Assembly (NCBI GenBank): GCA_039105265.1
Contig: JAPFFF010000057.1
Location: 248,001 to 312,000 of the forward strand
Direction of reading: 5' to 3'
DNA length: 64,000 nt
From: Tritrichomonas musculus
Taxonomy: Eukaryota > Parabasalia > Tritrichomonadida > Tritrichomonadidae
Below the pieces are notes generated by a model. That model was given only the letters and a program-made list of their open reading frames with translations, searched no databases and was not told where the DNA came from. Of this stretch, positions 38,056 through 49,435 are shown piece by piece. A program made the position numbers and the translations under genes. Every line of letters starts with the position of its first letter. The first letter of the stretch is position 1.

Positions 38056-39760
38056 GTTGGTGGACATAATTCTGTTTTGGAGACATAATTATGTTTTCAC
38101 ATCATTTCTATATATTCAAATTGGACTTTTAAAAAAACAATTGTAGAACAATTAATATCATATTGGATACATTCTATTCCCCGATTTTCATTCACTTTTA
38201 TCAAACTAAATTTGATCATAAATATGATATCGAATTTCTAATTTCTGAATATTTTTTTATTATTTGAAAAAAATTATAATTTACTTTTCATCTATAATTA
38301 AAATGTATCATTATTATTTATTGAAATAAAATAGATAATTAGAAAAAATGGTTTCATTTTCATTTCACTACTCAAAAAGCTCATTTCATATCACATTTCA
38401 TGCTTTTACCATAAAAAAAAAGGTTGTTTTAATTTGCTCTAACATAGTTATTATTTTAGAATATAATGTATATATTATATTTTAGAAAAAAATTTATTGA
38501 AATAATAATTATATAAAAGAAAAAGTGTTTTCAAAATATGACAAAAATCATTCATACAAAATTACTAATTTTGAAAAATGAGTTTATTTTATTTCAAATT
38601 AGATGCAGTATTAATCATCTATATGATGCATATAATATATTAAATATAATAATATGGTTGAAAAAGAATCAATCTTGGAAAAATTTCATTTTTCTTTTTT
38701 TCATTCAAAATCATTCATAAATCACTCATGCATAATTGATATGATTTCAGAATTACATTATTTGATAACACATACAATGAAATATATTATTAATCCTCTA
38801 AAAATCATTGTTGCCCATCAAGATTTCAGGTTTTTCTAAGAAATATACAAATTTCACTTTTTTATTTTTTCTATTATAATAGCATTAAAAATAGCAATTA
38901 ATCAACAAATATTAGGTAAGTATAGAAGAACTATTAAAATAATGAAAATAATTTCTCAATGTCTAAAATTGAAAGTCTTTTTAAGTTATTTCAGAAGTTA
39001 CTCTTTTTCATTAAGGTAATAGATCTTGAGTAGAACTGCCAATTTTATTCTTTCAATATCATTATACTATATGCATTATATCAAATATTTAAATAAAAAT
39101 TTAAGGTACAAATCCAGTACGTTATTTTTTGAATAGGAGAACGTTTATTATTTGAATAGTTGCATGTCTCTGAAAAAGTTTAAATTGACTAGGTTTGTTT
39201 TTGACACTTATTTTACAATTTAAATAAACACTATGACATGTTATATGAAATGGATGAAAATAATCGTTTTTTATTTAACATGTCATTTTATTCTTTGAGA
39301 ATGTCAAAAAAAATTGCGGTTACTAAACGTACTGGATTTGTACCTTAAAAGTTTTTATTTTTTTATTGGAAAAAAAACAAAAAAGTGATATGATTTTTAA
39401 CTTTATTTTGTGCATCAAAATTTTCTTATATGAAAGTTTTTAGATATCAATTATCTGACAAAATTATATCATTACTGATTATGAATTAATGATATTATTA
39501 TTAAATCCCAAGTTTCAATTATTGAGAATAAAATAAGCATTTTGACTTTTTTTTACATTAATGGCAAAATTTCATATAAATCACAAATATAATAGCTCAT
39601 TTAATTAAATAATGATGTACATAAAATACATTAATAAAGTATATAATATTATATAATTATCTTTAAAAAGTATTGAGAAAAATGTGTTTTATTTTTGTGT
39701 ACAATTCAAAAAGTTGAGCAAACATGATTATGTCCCAAAAACATAATTATGTCCACCAAC
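38056..39760. mobile_element. 1.7-kb TA-flanked non-coding element
   Basis: Ends are inverted repeats of about 42 bp: GTTGGTGGACATAATT then a second GACATAAT-ATGTTT block at the left (38056-38097), and the complement at the right (39724-39760). Each end holds the ACATAAT motif twice. TA (or TATA) lies on both sides. No open frame resembles a transposase; open stretches at 38538-38839 are AT-rich noise. It fits a non-autonomous mariner/Tc1-type element. A 240-bp TTAA element is inserted within it. Confidence 0.82.
39105..39344. mobile_element. 240-bp TTAA-flanked MITE nested in the 1.7-kb element
   Basis: Perfect 19-bp terminal inverted repeats GGTACAAATCCAGTACGTT lie directly inside TTAA on both sides (39101-39104, 39345-39348). 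TTAA targets are typical of piggyBac and Kolobok superfamilies. Internally a second inverted repeat, ATGACATGTTA at about 39234 and its complement near 39278, can form a hairpin. No coding capacity. Confidence 0.82.
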
Positions 39761-39762
39761 TA

Positions 39763-40834
39763 TACAATACAGAATTATCTATAAATTTAATAACTTATTT
39801 ATTTATTAAAATTTCAGAATTTTGTTTATTAATCGAGATAAATGTATTATCTATTAGAAAAAAAAAAAAAAAAAAAAAAATTGAAAAACTTGTTTCTGTT
39901 TTGGGATTTTGCACAAAATTGTCGAGAATTTTTTTTCTCAGCTTTTGATATCAGAATTTTCAATTAAACTTTTTGATAAATATATGATCGTATTTTAATC
40001 TCAAATATTTCATAAAAAAAGAATGTATTTTTTGATTTTAGTCTTAAAATAAACATCAATACATTATATTATATATTTTTAAATATTATTAAATCACAAA
40101 TACCAATTATAAAAAAAGATAAATCAGTTTGTGATCTCGAGATCTAGGTAATTGATATCATGTTTACAATTATTTTCATATCACATTTCATATCTGATAT
40201 CTTGATAATCGATAATCTCGATATCAGATTTTTAAACTGATAATCGAGTATCAGATGCAAAAAAATGACGTTTTTGATATCGATTCTCAAAATAACAAGT
40301 ATAAATACAAATAAGTTAATTGATAATTATTATTTAATTTATCTCAAATGGTAGAAGAGTTTTACAAAATTGTCAATTTATATATAAACCATTAAGTATT
40401 AATATATTTTATTTTATGGTTTTTATTTATTTCCTACGCGTATTTTAAAATGAAAACTATCTTAAAATATGACTGTGCAACTTTTTGTAACACTTCGAAA
40501 AAAAAAAGTGGTTGACCTTTTCAATTAATTCTATTCGTTGGAACTTTTTAAAGTATTTATCATTTGAAAGAATAATATTTTTATTTAATCTATACTTAAA
40601 TTAGAAACAAAGACAAACACATAATTAGAAAAAAATATTAATATAGTAAATAAAAAACGAAAAAATAATGTGTTTTATATTTTACTTAATAATATAACAA
40701 CTATTATTTCGTAACAAAAATAATTTTATTAAAAAATGGAAAACTCACAAAATTGAATATCATTGTTAAATAATTGAGATACCTCAATGAAATATTTCCT
40801 GAAATAAAAAAGAATACCGTTGTTAAATATTAAA
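39763..40834. other. Upstream region of the Pmp-like gene
   Basis: AT-rich, no gene. A cluster of GATATC/TCGATATCA motifs and short palindromes (for example GATCTCGAGATC near 40134) lies at 40130-40290. TTTCATATCACATTTCAT occurs both near 38383 and near 40167. A TCATT initiator match at 40760-40764 is about 70 nt upstream of the Pmp-like ATG. Confidence 0.5.
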
Positions 40835-43800
40835 ATGATTTTAACTACATTTCTACTTTCCCAGCTTGCGTTTTGCATAGAGCAAAAAACTCTACGACTA
40901 ACAAAAGATGATACTAACTACGAATTACAAGAAGAATGGCTTGAATTAAAATTAGCAAACGTAATTACAATAACTAAAACCAAATTTTCACGTCTTCATG
41001 GAAGCAGTAATGGTGGTGCAGTTTATATCGATAGAACTTATGCTATATTCGATGATTGTTTATTTGATTCATGTTATACGAAAAATGGAGGAGCTCTCTA
41101 TATTTTGTATTCAACAAAAGTTCCTTATGCATGCACTTTTACTAATTGTCAATTTAACAACAACACTGCAACAAGAAATGGTGGTGCCATTAATATTGAT
41201 TATAATGCGATTGAAAAATATGTTATTATTGACGGATGCACATTTACAGAAAACTCAGCCAACAACGGAGGTGCAATTTATGCCATAGCTCGTGACCACC
41301 TCATAATTAAAAGTTCCACATTTACTAACAATAGTGCTAAAAAGGCAGCTTCATTAAATTGCCGAATTGGACCCCAAAATGGAGGCGATCAAGACGATTC
41401 ACTTGTCATTACAGACACTGTGTTTTCATTCACGCCATCAGTAAATTTATCAAATGTTTACATCAACAATATCGAAATTAGCGATAACAAAACAGCTCCA
41501 GCATCAGTCTTCATTGGAGGATGCACTTTTTCAGCAGAAGGCTCTCATGATGTCCAATTCTTGCACTTAGAAATTGATGATAGCAAGAATGCTTTCAGTG
41601 CTGTCAACTTCTACAAGTGCAACTGCTTCAGACAAGGATCAAACACAGTTAAAATTCCATCCGACCATCAAGTTAACAACTGCAACTTTGAGTGCAGCGA
41701 TATCCACTCATGCACACCAGGCACACAGCCATCAAATCCAGTGCCACAACCACCAAATCCAGAATTACCACAGCAACCAACCCAAGAACCAACTAAAGAA
41801 CCAACCCAAGAGCCAACTAAAGAACCAACTAAAGCACCAACTCCTGTTGTCCCTGATGAACCTGAAAACACAAATAATAGGATTCCAAACAACAACACTT
41901 TGGTTGTCATTGATGTTCAAAATACAAAGTTTTCTAGTCTGGTTGATGATGAACCAGGCAAAATTGGCGGTGGCGCAATTTGCGTTGATAGCAACAGAAT
42001 TAACATCACAGTGACAGGATGCACTTTTGAGCAGTGCAAGGCAAGCAATGGTGGCGCCATTCACGTCTTGTTTGCAAAGATAAATGAATCCTTAATTGGC
42101 AACGTTGTAAAATCAACTTTCATGAACTGTGAAGCCACAAACAAAGGAGGTGCCGTTGATGTTAACATTAACCAACAAAGACGTTTCTCCTTCACATTCA
42201 ATCAATGCACATTCACTTCAAACAAGGCTAAAATTGGAGGTGCAATTTGTGCCACAGCAAGAGACATGCTTACAATCTTAAACTGCAAATTTGAAGACAA
42301 TGAAGCAACAACATCTGGGTCTTCTCTTTATTTAGAATTAGGCTGGAACGCTAAAAATGATGCAGACAACACATTTGTCATTGAAGGCAACACTTTCACA
42401 TTCACTCCGACCGAAGAAAACAAAGTTAACGTTCATATCCAAACCAAGAGTGGAGACTACAAGAATGCTAGACTCAGAATAGGTGGTAACACATTTAGTG
42501 CAACTCAGACAATTGAAGGATACATGAACTTAGAAATTATTGAGAATTCGCCTTACCAATCGGTTGTTTTCACTGGCTGCAACTGTGTCCAACAAGGTGT
42601 AGAAACAACTTCATTCCCAACTGCTGCTTATCCAATCACTAACTTCAACTTTAACTGTAATCCAAAAGATGAATGCAACCCAGGAGAACCAATCCCAGCT
42701 CCACCAGAGGACAACACGCCTGATGATGAAGGATACATTCAACACAAGAGAATCGATGATGAAGGTAAAAATATTGACCTTTCAAATTATAAGTTCTCAG
42801 AGCTTGGCTCAAATGATGTTGACGGAGGCGCCATTTTGAATTATGGCAAAGGGAAACGTGTGAATATCTCATTAAATAACTGCAAGTTCACTTCATGCCG
42901 TGCTGCTAATGGTGGCGCAATTAGAATTCTCTTTGCTTCAGTTGACAGTCTTCTTGTCTGCAGCATTAGAAATTCAATATTTGAGAAGTGTGAAGCTAAG
43001 ACAAATGGTGGTGCAATCTATATTGAAAGCACTGTTCCTAGGACCTACAAACTTGATGTCTCATCTTGCACATTTACATCAAACAAGGCTGGAAAGAATG
43101 GAGGAGCTGCTTACATAATGGCTTGTGACAATTTCACAATGAACAACTGTGTTTTTAATAACAATGAAGCAGAAAGAGATGGTTCATCAGTTTGGTGCCG
43201 TGTTGGATCAGCACAAACAAATATCTCTGATAACACAGCTACTTTCAATGATAACACTTTCATATTTGCACCGAAGACAGAATCTGTTAATGTTTACATA
43301 GATTGTGCCAATGTAAACACAACAGCATCCAATAATAAATACAGTATAAATGCAGTCCTTAATCTTGGCCAATGCAGATTTTCAGCAAGCAACACTGAAA
43401 TCACAGAATTCAAGCACCTAGAAATCGTTTCAAATGGCGACGGATTCCAAAGAATTAACTTCCCAGATTGTGTTTGCATTGCACAAGGAAGTTCAACAGT
43501 TTCCCTTCCACAAACAGTTTCAGATTCAACATTCACATATGATTGCCAAGCATTCTCATCATGCAAGGCCGATGCTGAAGGATACAACTATCATGGAAGA
43601 ATCGAAGATGAAGGAAGAACAGGACCAATTGAATTAGAAAACTTTAAGTTCAAGAGCCTTATTAATGATGCTTTTGGTGGTGCAATTACAATTGATAAAC
43701 AAAAAGCAAGCATCACAATTAGCAAATGCAAGTTTGACTCATGCAGTGGACAAATGGGCGGCGCCATTTATATTTTATATTCTGGCTCAACTGCTAATTA

Positions 43801-46330
43801 CACATGCACTGTTATGAACACAATCTTTTCCAATAATGAAGCTCAGTCTAATGGTGGCGCTTTCTATTGCGAAATTACGCAAACAGATCGTCATGCTGTT
43901 ACTCTTTCATACTGCACATTTAAATCCAACAATGCAGGAAAATTTGGTGGTGCTGTTTACGCAATGGCAAGAGATAGATTCACATTAGAAAACTGCATCT
44001 TTGAAGACAATGTTGCTTCACAAAAAATCGCCTCTTCATTGTGGCTGAGAATTGGCTGGAATGATAAATACAATGCAAACAAAGGCATTGTTCGCAACAA
44101 TACGTTCTCATTCACTCCACAAAGCAAGAAAGATGTCAATGTACACATTGAAACATATCCATTATTAGAAGGAACATCACCAAATGCAAACCTAGACTTT
44201 GGACTCAACACATTTGTTACTGGAGAGACTTCACTTGAAGGATACTTACAATTTGAAATTGTCGAAACTGTTTCACCATTTGAATCAATCAATTTCATTG
44301 GATGTAATTGTGTACAAGATGACGAAAAAACAGTATTCCTTCCATATCCATATGTAACAAGTTCATTCAATTTCAACTGCAAGAATTCAGCCTCATGTGC
44401 TACACCATTACCATCACCAGTTCCAACACCAGATAAAGAAGGATACACGCCATCACAAAGAATTCAAATCTCAGAAGGCGTTACTCTTAGGCTAGCCAAA
44501 ACCAAGTTCACAAGCATCGAATCGAATTACACAGGTGGAGCTATTTCATTAGTTAAAACAAGCTGCTCAATCACAGACTGTAAATTCACCACTTGCAAAT
44601 CGAACTGCAAATTGAATGGCGAAAACAATGGAGGCGGTGCAATTTACATTTCATACTCAACACGTCCTAAGAACTACGTTTATAAGGCATCAATTGTCAG
44701 CTGCGTTTTCACTGGATGTGAAACGACATCACAAGGAGGAGCATTGAACATTAAGAATGTCCAAACAAAGTTACATCTTGTTGATGTTGAAGGATGCACA
44801 TTCACAAATAACAAAGCATCAAATAACGGAGGTGCAATTTATGCCAACACTCGTGATTTATTGTCAATTCAACACTGCACATTCAATAACAATGAAGCTT
44901 TGAATGGCTCTTCATTATGGTGCCAAATTGGATGGAATGAAGGAAAAGATGAAAGTAACAATTTGGTCTTGTTTAATAACAAGTTCACATTCAGCCCAGC
45001 TGCATCAAATGTCTTCATTCAAAGCAATGGATTAAAGAAAGGTATTCTTCCTAATGCAAACGTTTTCATTGGCCTTTGTTCATTTGAAGCTCAAAGCATG
45101 AATGGTGAAACACAAAAGCACTTAGTTATTTCTGAAAAAGGACAATTCCAATCAATTGTTTTCTCTGACTGCAACTGCATCCAAGGAGGATCAAACACAG
45201 TTACAATCACAGCTACAAATGCACCAAAACAAGACAACCTTAAGTTCGACTGTGTCAATATGGATAAATGCAGCACTGATTCAGTACAGCCACCATCAAC
45301 TGATGAATGCAAGTCGTTTTCAAATCATCAAGAAGTATTTGGCAAAGAACTTTCAATAGAAAAGACTTGCTTCTATAACTTGAAGTCCTCAACACGTGAA
45401 GGTGGCGCACTTCGTGCTGTTAACTGTGAGCTTGAATTGGAAGATTGCAGATTCATCAACTGCACATCAGAGAAGGAAGGTGGTGCTGTTTACATCTACT
45501 ATTCAATTGAACATTGCGAGCTTGAAATTGAAGATTGTTTATTTGAAAATTGCCAATCAAATGGACAAGGAGGTGCTCTTTACTTCGCGAATGATTATTC
45601 ATCTGAATCCAAGATTAAATCATGCAAGTTCATCAACAACAAGGCAATCTCAAACGGTGGCGCCTTATTCTATTCTCCAACAGCTAACTCCAAGTTATCG
45701 AAGTGCTTGTTTGTCAACAACAGCTGCACTGCGGATTCAAGCACTCATGGATCAGCTGTTTATGCCCTCATCCAGAATCTCCATGCCAAAACAGCTGCTG
45801 GCAAACTAGCTTTGACTGATGATAATGATGATGATTCAGTTGTCATTGAAGGAAACAGGATCCGTAGTGAACCAGTTCTTAATGCACAGCAAATGTATGT
45901 TAACGTTAAGAAAACAGGAAATGTAAAAATCGGTGACAATTCATTCTCATTCAATGGTACAAATGTCACAAGCGCTTCTGCTAAATATGTACAAGTATCA
46001 GCAGATGAAGGCGCAAATGTCCAAGTTACAGGAACAATTTGTATTGATCACGATGGATCAAGACCAGCAGTCGTTTCTGGAATCGACTCTAACATTGACT
46101 ACAAATGCCACAAGGCTGATGCAGAGAACGATCATGAAATGTATGACAAAGAAAGAGACAGTGGAAAGAAGAAGTCTAACACTGGACTCATCATTGGTCT
46201 TCTTTTTGCTGGTGCTGCAGTAATTGCCATTGTTGTTGCCGTTGTTATTTACTTTAAACGAAAGAATAAAAACGGTCAAGACAGTGACTTTGGTAATGAT
46301 ATACTCATCAATTCTGATAATGAAATTTAA
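40835..46330 (+). CDS. Pmp-like surface protein with GGAI repeats, type I membrane topology
   Basis: 1,831 residues from ATG 40835. An in-frame TTG fifteen bases earlier is not needed. The start MILTTFLLSQLAFC is a signal peptide. The extracellular part is five or six related blocks of about 290 residues. Each holds several GG(A/G)(I/V/L) turns and (T/S/C)xF-NN motifs (for example CTFTENSANNGGAIYA), the pattern of chlamydial polymorphic membrane protein repeats and of trichomonad Pmp-like proteins. They probably fold as parallel beta-helices. Paired Cys residues recur at each block end. A Pro/Thr/Glu linker (EPTKEPTQEPTK) follows block one. Near the C-terminus GLIIGLLFAGAAVIAIVVAV is a transmembrane helix, followed by a basic stop-transfer and a short cytoplasmic tail. 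Likely surface exposed, with a role in adhesion by family analogy. Complete and uninterrupted. Confidence 0.93.
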   Translation: MILTTFLLSQLAFCIEQKTLRLTKDDTNYELQEEWLELKLANVITITKTKFSRLHGSSNGGAVYIDRTYAIFDDCLFDSCYTKNGGALYILYSTKVPYACTFTNCQFNNNTATRNGGAINIDYNAIEKYVIIDGCTFTENSANNGGAIYAIARDHLIIKSSTFTNNSAKKAASLNCRIGPQNGGDQDDSLVITDTVFSFTPSVNLSNVYINNIEISDNKTAPASVFIGGCTFSAEGSHDVQFLHLEIDDSKNAFSAVNFYKCNCFRQGSNTVKIPSDHQVNNCNFECSDIHSCTPGTQPSNPVPQPPNPELPQQPTQEPTKEPTQEPTKEPTKAPTPVVPDEPENTNNRIPNNNTLVVIDVQNTKFSSLVDDEPGKIGGGAICVDSNRINITVTGCTFEQCKASNGGAIHVLFAKINESLIGNVVKSTFMNCEATNKGGAVDVNINQQRRFSFTFNQCTFTSNKAKIGGAICATARDMLTILNCKFEDNEATTSGSSLYLELGWNAKNDADNTFVIEGNTFTFTPTEENKVNVHIQTKSGDYKNARLRIGGNTFSATQTIEGYMNLEIIENSPYQSVVFTGCNCVQQGVETTSFPTAAYPITNFNFNCNPKDECNPGEPIPAPPEDNTPDDEGYIQHKRIDDEGKNIDLSNYKFSELGSNDVDGGAILNYGKGKRVNISLNNCKFTSCRAANGGAIRILFASVDSLLVCSIRNSIFEKCEAKTNGGAIYIESTVPRTYKLDVSSCTFTSNKAGKNGGAAYIMACDNFTMNNCVFNNNEAERDGSSVWCRVGSAQTNISDNTATFNDNTFIFAPKTESVNVYIDCANVNTTASNNKYSINAVLNLGQCRFSASNTEITEFKHLEIVSNGDGFQRINFPDCVCIAQGSSTVSLPQTVSDSTFTYDCQAFSSCKADAEGYNYHGRIEDEGRTGPIELENFKFKSLINDAFGGAITIDKQKASITISKCKFDSCSGQMGGAIYILYSGSTANYTCTVMNTIFSNNEAQSNGGAFYCEITQTDRHAVTLSYCTFKSNNAGKFGGAVYAMARDRFTLENCIFEDNVASQKIASSLWLRIGWNDKYNANKGIVRNNTFSFTPQSKKDVNVHIETYPLLEGTSPNANLDFGLNTFVTGETSLEGYLQFEIVETVSPFESINFIGCNCVQDDEKTVFLPYPYVTSSFNFNCKNSASCATPLPSPVPTPDKEGYTPSQRIQISEGVTLRLAKTKFTSIESNYTGGAISLVKTSCSITDCKFTTCKSNCKLNGENNGGGAIYISYSTRPKNYVYKASIVSCVFTGCETTSQGGALNIKNVQTKLHLVDVEGCTFTNNKASNNGGAIYANTRDLLSIQHCTFNNNEALNGSSLWCQIGWNEGKDESNNLVLFNNKFTFSPAASNVFIQSNGLKKGILPNANVFIGLCSFEAQSMNGETQKHLVISEKGQFQSIVFSDCNCIQGGSNTVTITATNAPKQDNLKFDCVNMDKCSTDSVQPPSTDECKSFSNHQEVFGKELSIEKTCFYNLKSSTREGGALRAVNCELELEDCRFINCTSEKEGGAVYIYYSIEHCELEIEDCLFENCQSNGQGGALYFANDYSSESKIKSCKFINNKAISNGGALFYSPTANSKLSKCLFVNNSCTADSSTHGSAVYALIQNLHAKTAAGKLALTDDNDDDSVVIEGNRIRSEPVLNAQQMYVNVKKTGNVKIGDNSFSFNGTNVTSASAKYVQVSADEGANVQVTGTICIDHDGSRPAVVSGIDSNIDYKCHKADAENDHEMYDKERDSGKKKSNTGLIIGLLFAGAAVIAIVVAVVIYFKRKNKNGQDSDFGNDILINSDNEI

Positions 46331-46395
46331 ATTTAATTTAGCAAATTAATTAATAAATTTACTGACATTATCAATTTGATTCTTTTATTGAAATA

Positions 46396-46431
<36 letters not shown>

Positions 46432-47667
46432 CAAAACTATATAAAGTTACATCTAAATCAATTACAATCTTCATATAAATCTTTAATGATTAGATGCAAC
46501 ATTGATTATTCATCTATAAATTAAATTTTTTAAAAAGAAACTCTTTCTAAAATTTCACAAAATTTGATAAATCTGACTTCAATAATAAATGTTCACCAAA
46601 ATTTCGACTTTCCATTATATTTATCTTCATCAATATTTTTAGCAATCCTTGAGATAATGCTAATATTTATCAAGAAAAATCTTTGTTATAATATATTATT
46701 TAAGGAAAAAAGAATGATAATATCAAGAGATTTCGAAAAAAGATAATGAAAGTGAAATTTTTCATTATCCTCAAATTTTGAATTATTATTGAATAATTGT
46801 GAAAATAAAAGATATTTGTCTATCAAAAAGTTTACTAAATTGATATTTTTTTTATTAAATATCTTTAAATTGCTTTTGAAAATTTAGAAATAAACAATGA
46901 GAATATTATTTTAACCATATAAATAAATTAAATATATGCTTATTACTATGATATTAAGTGATAAAAACATAAAAATCTTATTAATTTATGTAAAAACAAT
47001 AATTTTCTTCTAAAAATCTTGTATTTTATTTTTGCACTTTTATATTTTTTCATAAGGCTCCACCAAAAAGATCAATTCCGAATTCTTGATTATTTAGTGC
47101 TCAAAATATTTATAAATTACATCAAATTCAATTAGATACTCTGCCAAGCGTGACCAAAAAGAGATATGTATTTCAAAATGAATGATATTACTTGATTATT
47201 AAAAAGAATCAAAAATCAATTTACACTCTTACCAGCATTTCCTATCAATGCGCTTTAAGATAAATATATTTTGAAATAAAGTAATTTCAACTTTTGAATT
47301 AATTATATCAAATCATTTGAAATTTTGAAGAATTTTCAATTGTTATCTGGTCCGAAATCTATCAAAAAAAATTCAAAATCATCATTAATTAATACATATT
47401 ATCTTTTTGCAATGGGAGCAAAGTAAAATCAAATGAAGATTAATAATAATAAATATTGTGTTTTTATTAACAATTATATTTGAAGTGAATATTGCAGGAT
47501 ATCCTTGAAAATAAGCAAAATATTCCCAAAGTCACCAAATTCATTTTTTATTTTCATACACCCTCACATAAATCAGATTTACTTATAAAAATAATTAATT
47601 TTAAAAATATAAAAAAAAAAAAATAATTTTATAGATTCTATTTTATAAAACAACAATCAATCATTCC
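46331..47667. other. Intergenic, no gene seen
   Basis: Between the Pmp-like gene and the helical protein gene, which converge here. It contains a (TA)n run at about 46400-46427 and a stem-loop with 10-bp arms GATAATGAAA (46742-46751) and its complement (46760-46769). Confidence 0.65.
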
Positions 47668-49173
47668 TTAAAATTCAAGTTCAGCCTTTAAATCAGCAGA
47701 TTTTCTGTCAAATTTTTCATCTTTTGCACTTTTCTTTTGGTCAATTTTTTCAATTTTTCTTTCAATCTTTTCTTTTCTATCGTTGACTTTCTCTTCTACT
47801 TTAGCTTCGTGCTTCTCTGCTTTGGCTTCCATTTTTGAGGCTTTATTTTCAGCTTTGGCATCGGCCTTTGCGTCTTTCTTTTCTATTTTTGCTGCGTCTT
47901 TGGCATCTCTTCTTTCTACCTTATCGTGCTCTTTCTGCTCTTTGGCTTCTTCTTTAGCCTCTTTCTTTTCTGCTTTTGCGTCGGCTTTTGCATCTTTTCT
48001 TTCTTCTTTTGCATCTTTCTTTTCTATCTTCGCAGCGTCTTTTGCATCTCTTCTTGCTGTTTTATCGTGCTCTTTCTGCTCTTTGGCTTCTTCTTTTTCT
48101 TCCTTCTTTTCAGCCTTTGCTTCAACTTTTGCTTCTTTCTTTTCAGCTTTGGCATCGGCCTTTGCGTCTTTCTTTTCTATTTTTGCTGCGTCTTTGGCAT
48201 CTCTTCTTTCTACCTTATCGTGCTCTTTCTGCTCTTTGGCTTCTTCTTTAGCCTCTTTCTTTTCTGCTTTTGCGTCGGTTTTTGCATCTTTTCTTTCTTC
48301 TTTTGCATCTTTCTTTTCTATCTTTGCAGCGTCTTTTGCATCTCTTCTTGCTGTTTTATCGTGCTCTTTCTGCTCTTTGGCTTCTTCTTTTTCAGCCTTT
48401 GCTTCAACTTTTGCTTCTTTCTTTTCAGCTTTGGCATCGGCCTTTGCGTCTTTCTTTTCTATTTTTGCAGCGTCTTTTGCATCTCTTCTTGCTGTTTTAT
48501 CGTGCTCTTTCTGTTCTTTGGCCTCTTTCTTTTCAGCCTTTGCTTCGATTTTCATATCTTTTCTCTCTTCTTTTGCATCGGCCTTTGCGTCTTTCTTTTC
48601 TATCTTTGCTGCGTCTTTTGCATCTCTTCTTGCTGTTTTTTCGTGCTCTTTCTGCTCTTTGGCTTCTTCTTTTTCTTCCTTCTTTTCAGCCTTTGCTTCA
48701 ACTTTTGCTTCTTTCTTTTCAGCTTTGGCATCGGCCTTTGCATCTTTCTTTTCTATCTTTGCAGCATCTTTGGCGTCTTTTCTTTCTACCTTATCGTGCT
48801 CTTTCTTTTCTTTTGCTTCTTCTTTAGCCTCTTTCTTTTCTGCTTTTGCGTCGGTTTTTGCATCTTTTCTTTCTTCTTTTGCATCGACCTTTGCGTCTTT
48901 CTTTTCTATCTTTGCTGCGTCTTTGGCATCTTTTCTTGCTGCTTTTTCGTGCTCTTTTTGTTCTTTGATATCTTCTTTTTCATCTTTTCTTAAAGCCTTT
49001 CCTTCTCTTTTAAGCACTTTTGATTCTTCTTTTGTATCTTGCTTTACAGATTTGGCTTCATATTTTGCTTCTTTCTTTTCTGCTTTTTCTTCATTTCTCA
49101 TTTCTTTTAAAACATCTTTTCGAGGGACGGTTGTTAAAGAATAAGAATTACTTTTTTCGTTATTAGCAGACAT
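47668..49173 (-). CDS. Lys/Ala/Glu-rich repeat protein, probable long helix
   Basis: 501 residues starting at ATG 49173 (MSANNEKSNSYSLTTVPRK). From about residue 25 to near the end the protein is almost entirely Lys, Ala, Glu and Asp. It is arranged in units such as ARRDAKDAAKIEKKDAKADA and KAEKKEAKEEAKEQKEHDK, recurring about every 45-60 residues, some eight times. The regular opposite-charge spacing predicts a stable single alpha-helix or coiled coil tens of nanometres long, acting as a spacer or cytoskeletal rod (inference). There is no signal peptide or membrane segment. A TCATT initiator match 8-12 nt upstream and the charged composition support this strand; long plus-strand frames opposite are shadows rich in Phe, Leu and Cys. 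A histone H1-like or bacterial KID-repeat resemblance is compositional only. Confidence 0.85.
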   Translation of the reverse strand: MSANNEKSNSYSLTTVPRKDVLKEMRNEEKAEKKEAKYEAKSVKQDTKEESKVLKREGKALRKDEKEDIKEQKEHEKAARKDAKDAAKIEKKDAKVDAKEERKDAKTDAKAEKKEAKEEAKEKKEHDKVERKDAKDAAKIEKKDAKADAKAEKKEAKVEAKAEKKEEKEEAKEQKEHEKTARRDAKDAAKIEKKDAKADAKEERKDMKIEAKAEKKEAKEQKEHDKTARRDAKDAAKIEKKDAKADAKAEKKEAKVEAKAEKEEAKEQKEHDKTARRDAKDAAKIEKKDAKEERKDAKTDAKAEKKEAKEEAKEQKEHDKVERRDAKDAAKIEKKDAKADAKAEKKEAKVEAKAEKKEEKEEAKEQKEHDKTARRDAKDAAKIEKKDAKEERKDAKADAKAEKKEAKEEAKEQKEHDKVERRDAKDAAKIEKKDAKADAKAENKASKMEAKAEKHEAKVEEKVNDRKEKIERKIEKIDQKKSAKDEKFDRKSADLKAELEF

Positions 49174-49180
49174 ATTATAA

Positions 49181-49185
49181 AATGA
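49181..49185 (-). promoter_or_regulatory. Candidate initiator (TCATT) of the helical protein gene
   Basis: TCATT on the minus strand, with +1 about 9-10 nt from the ATG, the leader length expected in trichomonads. Confidence 0.5.
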
Positions 49186-49435
49186 ATAGATGATCTATTC
49201 TCATTTTATTGAGTCCAAAAAATTTAAACTTTTCAATGTACCAACGATAAAATAAATATTTTCAAAAGACTCATTCAATAATTTTGATAAAACCAAAAAC
49301 GAAATTTAAGAAAAAGTTTTCAAAATTTATTTTTATTTCAATTTCAAAATTTTCTTTTCACAAATATTAAACTTTTTGTGAAAATATTACAAAAAATAAA
49401 ATCATAGAATACAAATTAAACTAAAGAATTATTTT

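Noticed and set aside
38538-38839. Two plus-strand frames inside the TA-flanked element
   Set aside because: AT-rich Phe/Ile/Asn composition without any transposase motif.
40820-40834. TTG start for the Pmp-like protein
   Set aside because: An ATG 15 bases later gives a cleaner signal peptide.
47783-49144. Plus-strand frames of 453 and 355 codons
   Set aside because: Phe/Ser/Ala/Cys-rich complements of the Lys/Ala/Glu repeat gene. The minus strand has the ATG with a close initiator.
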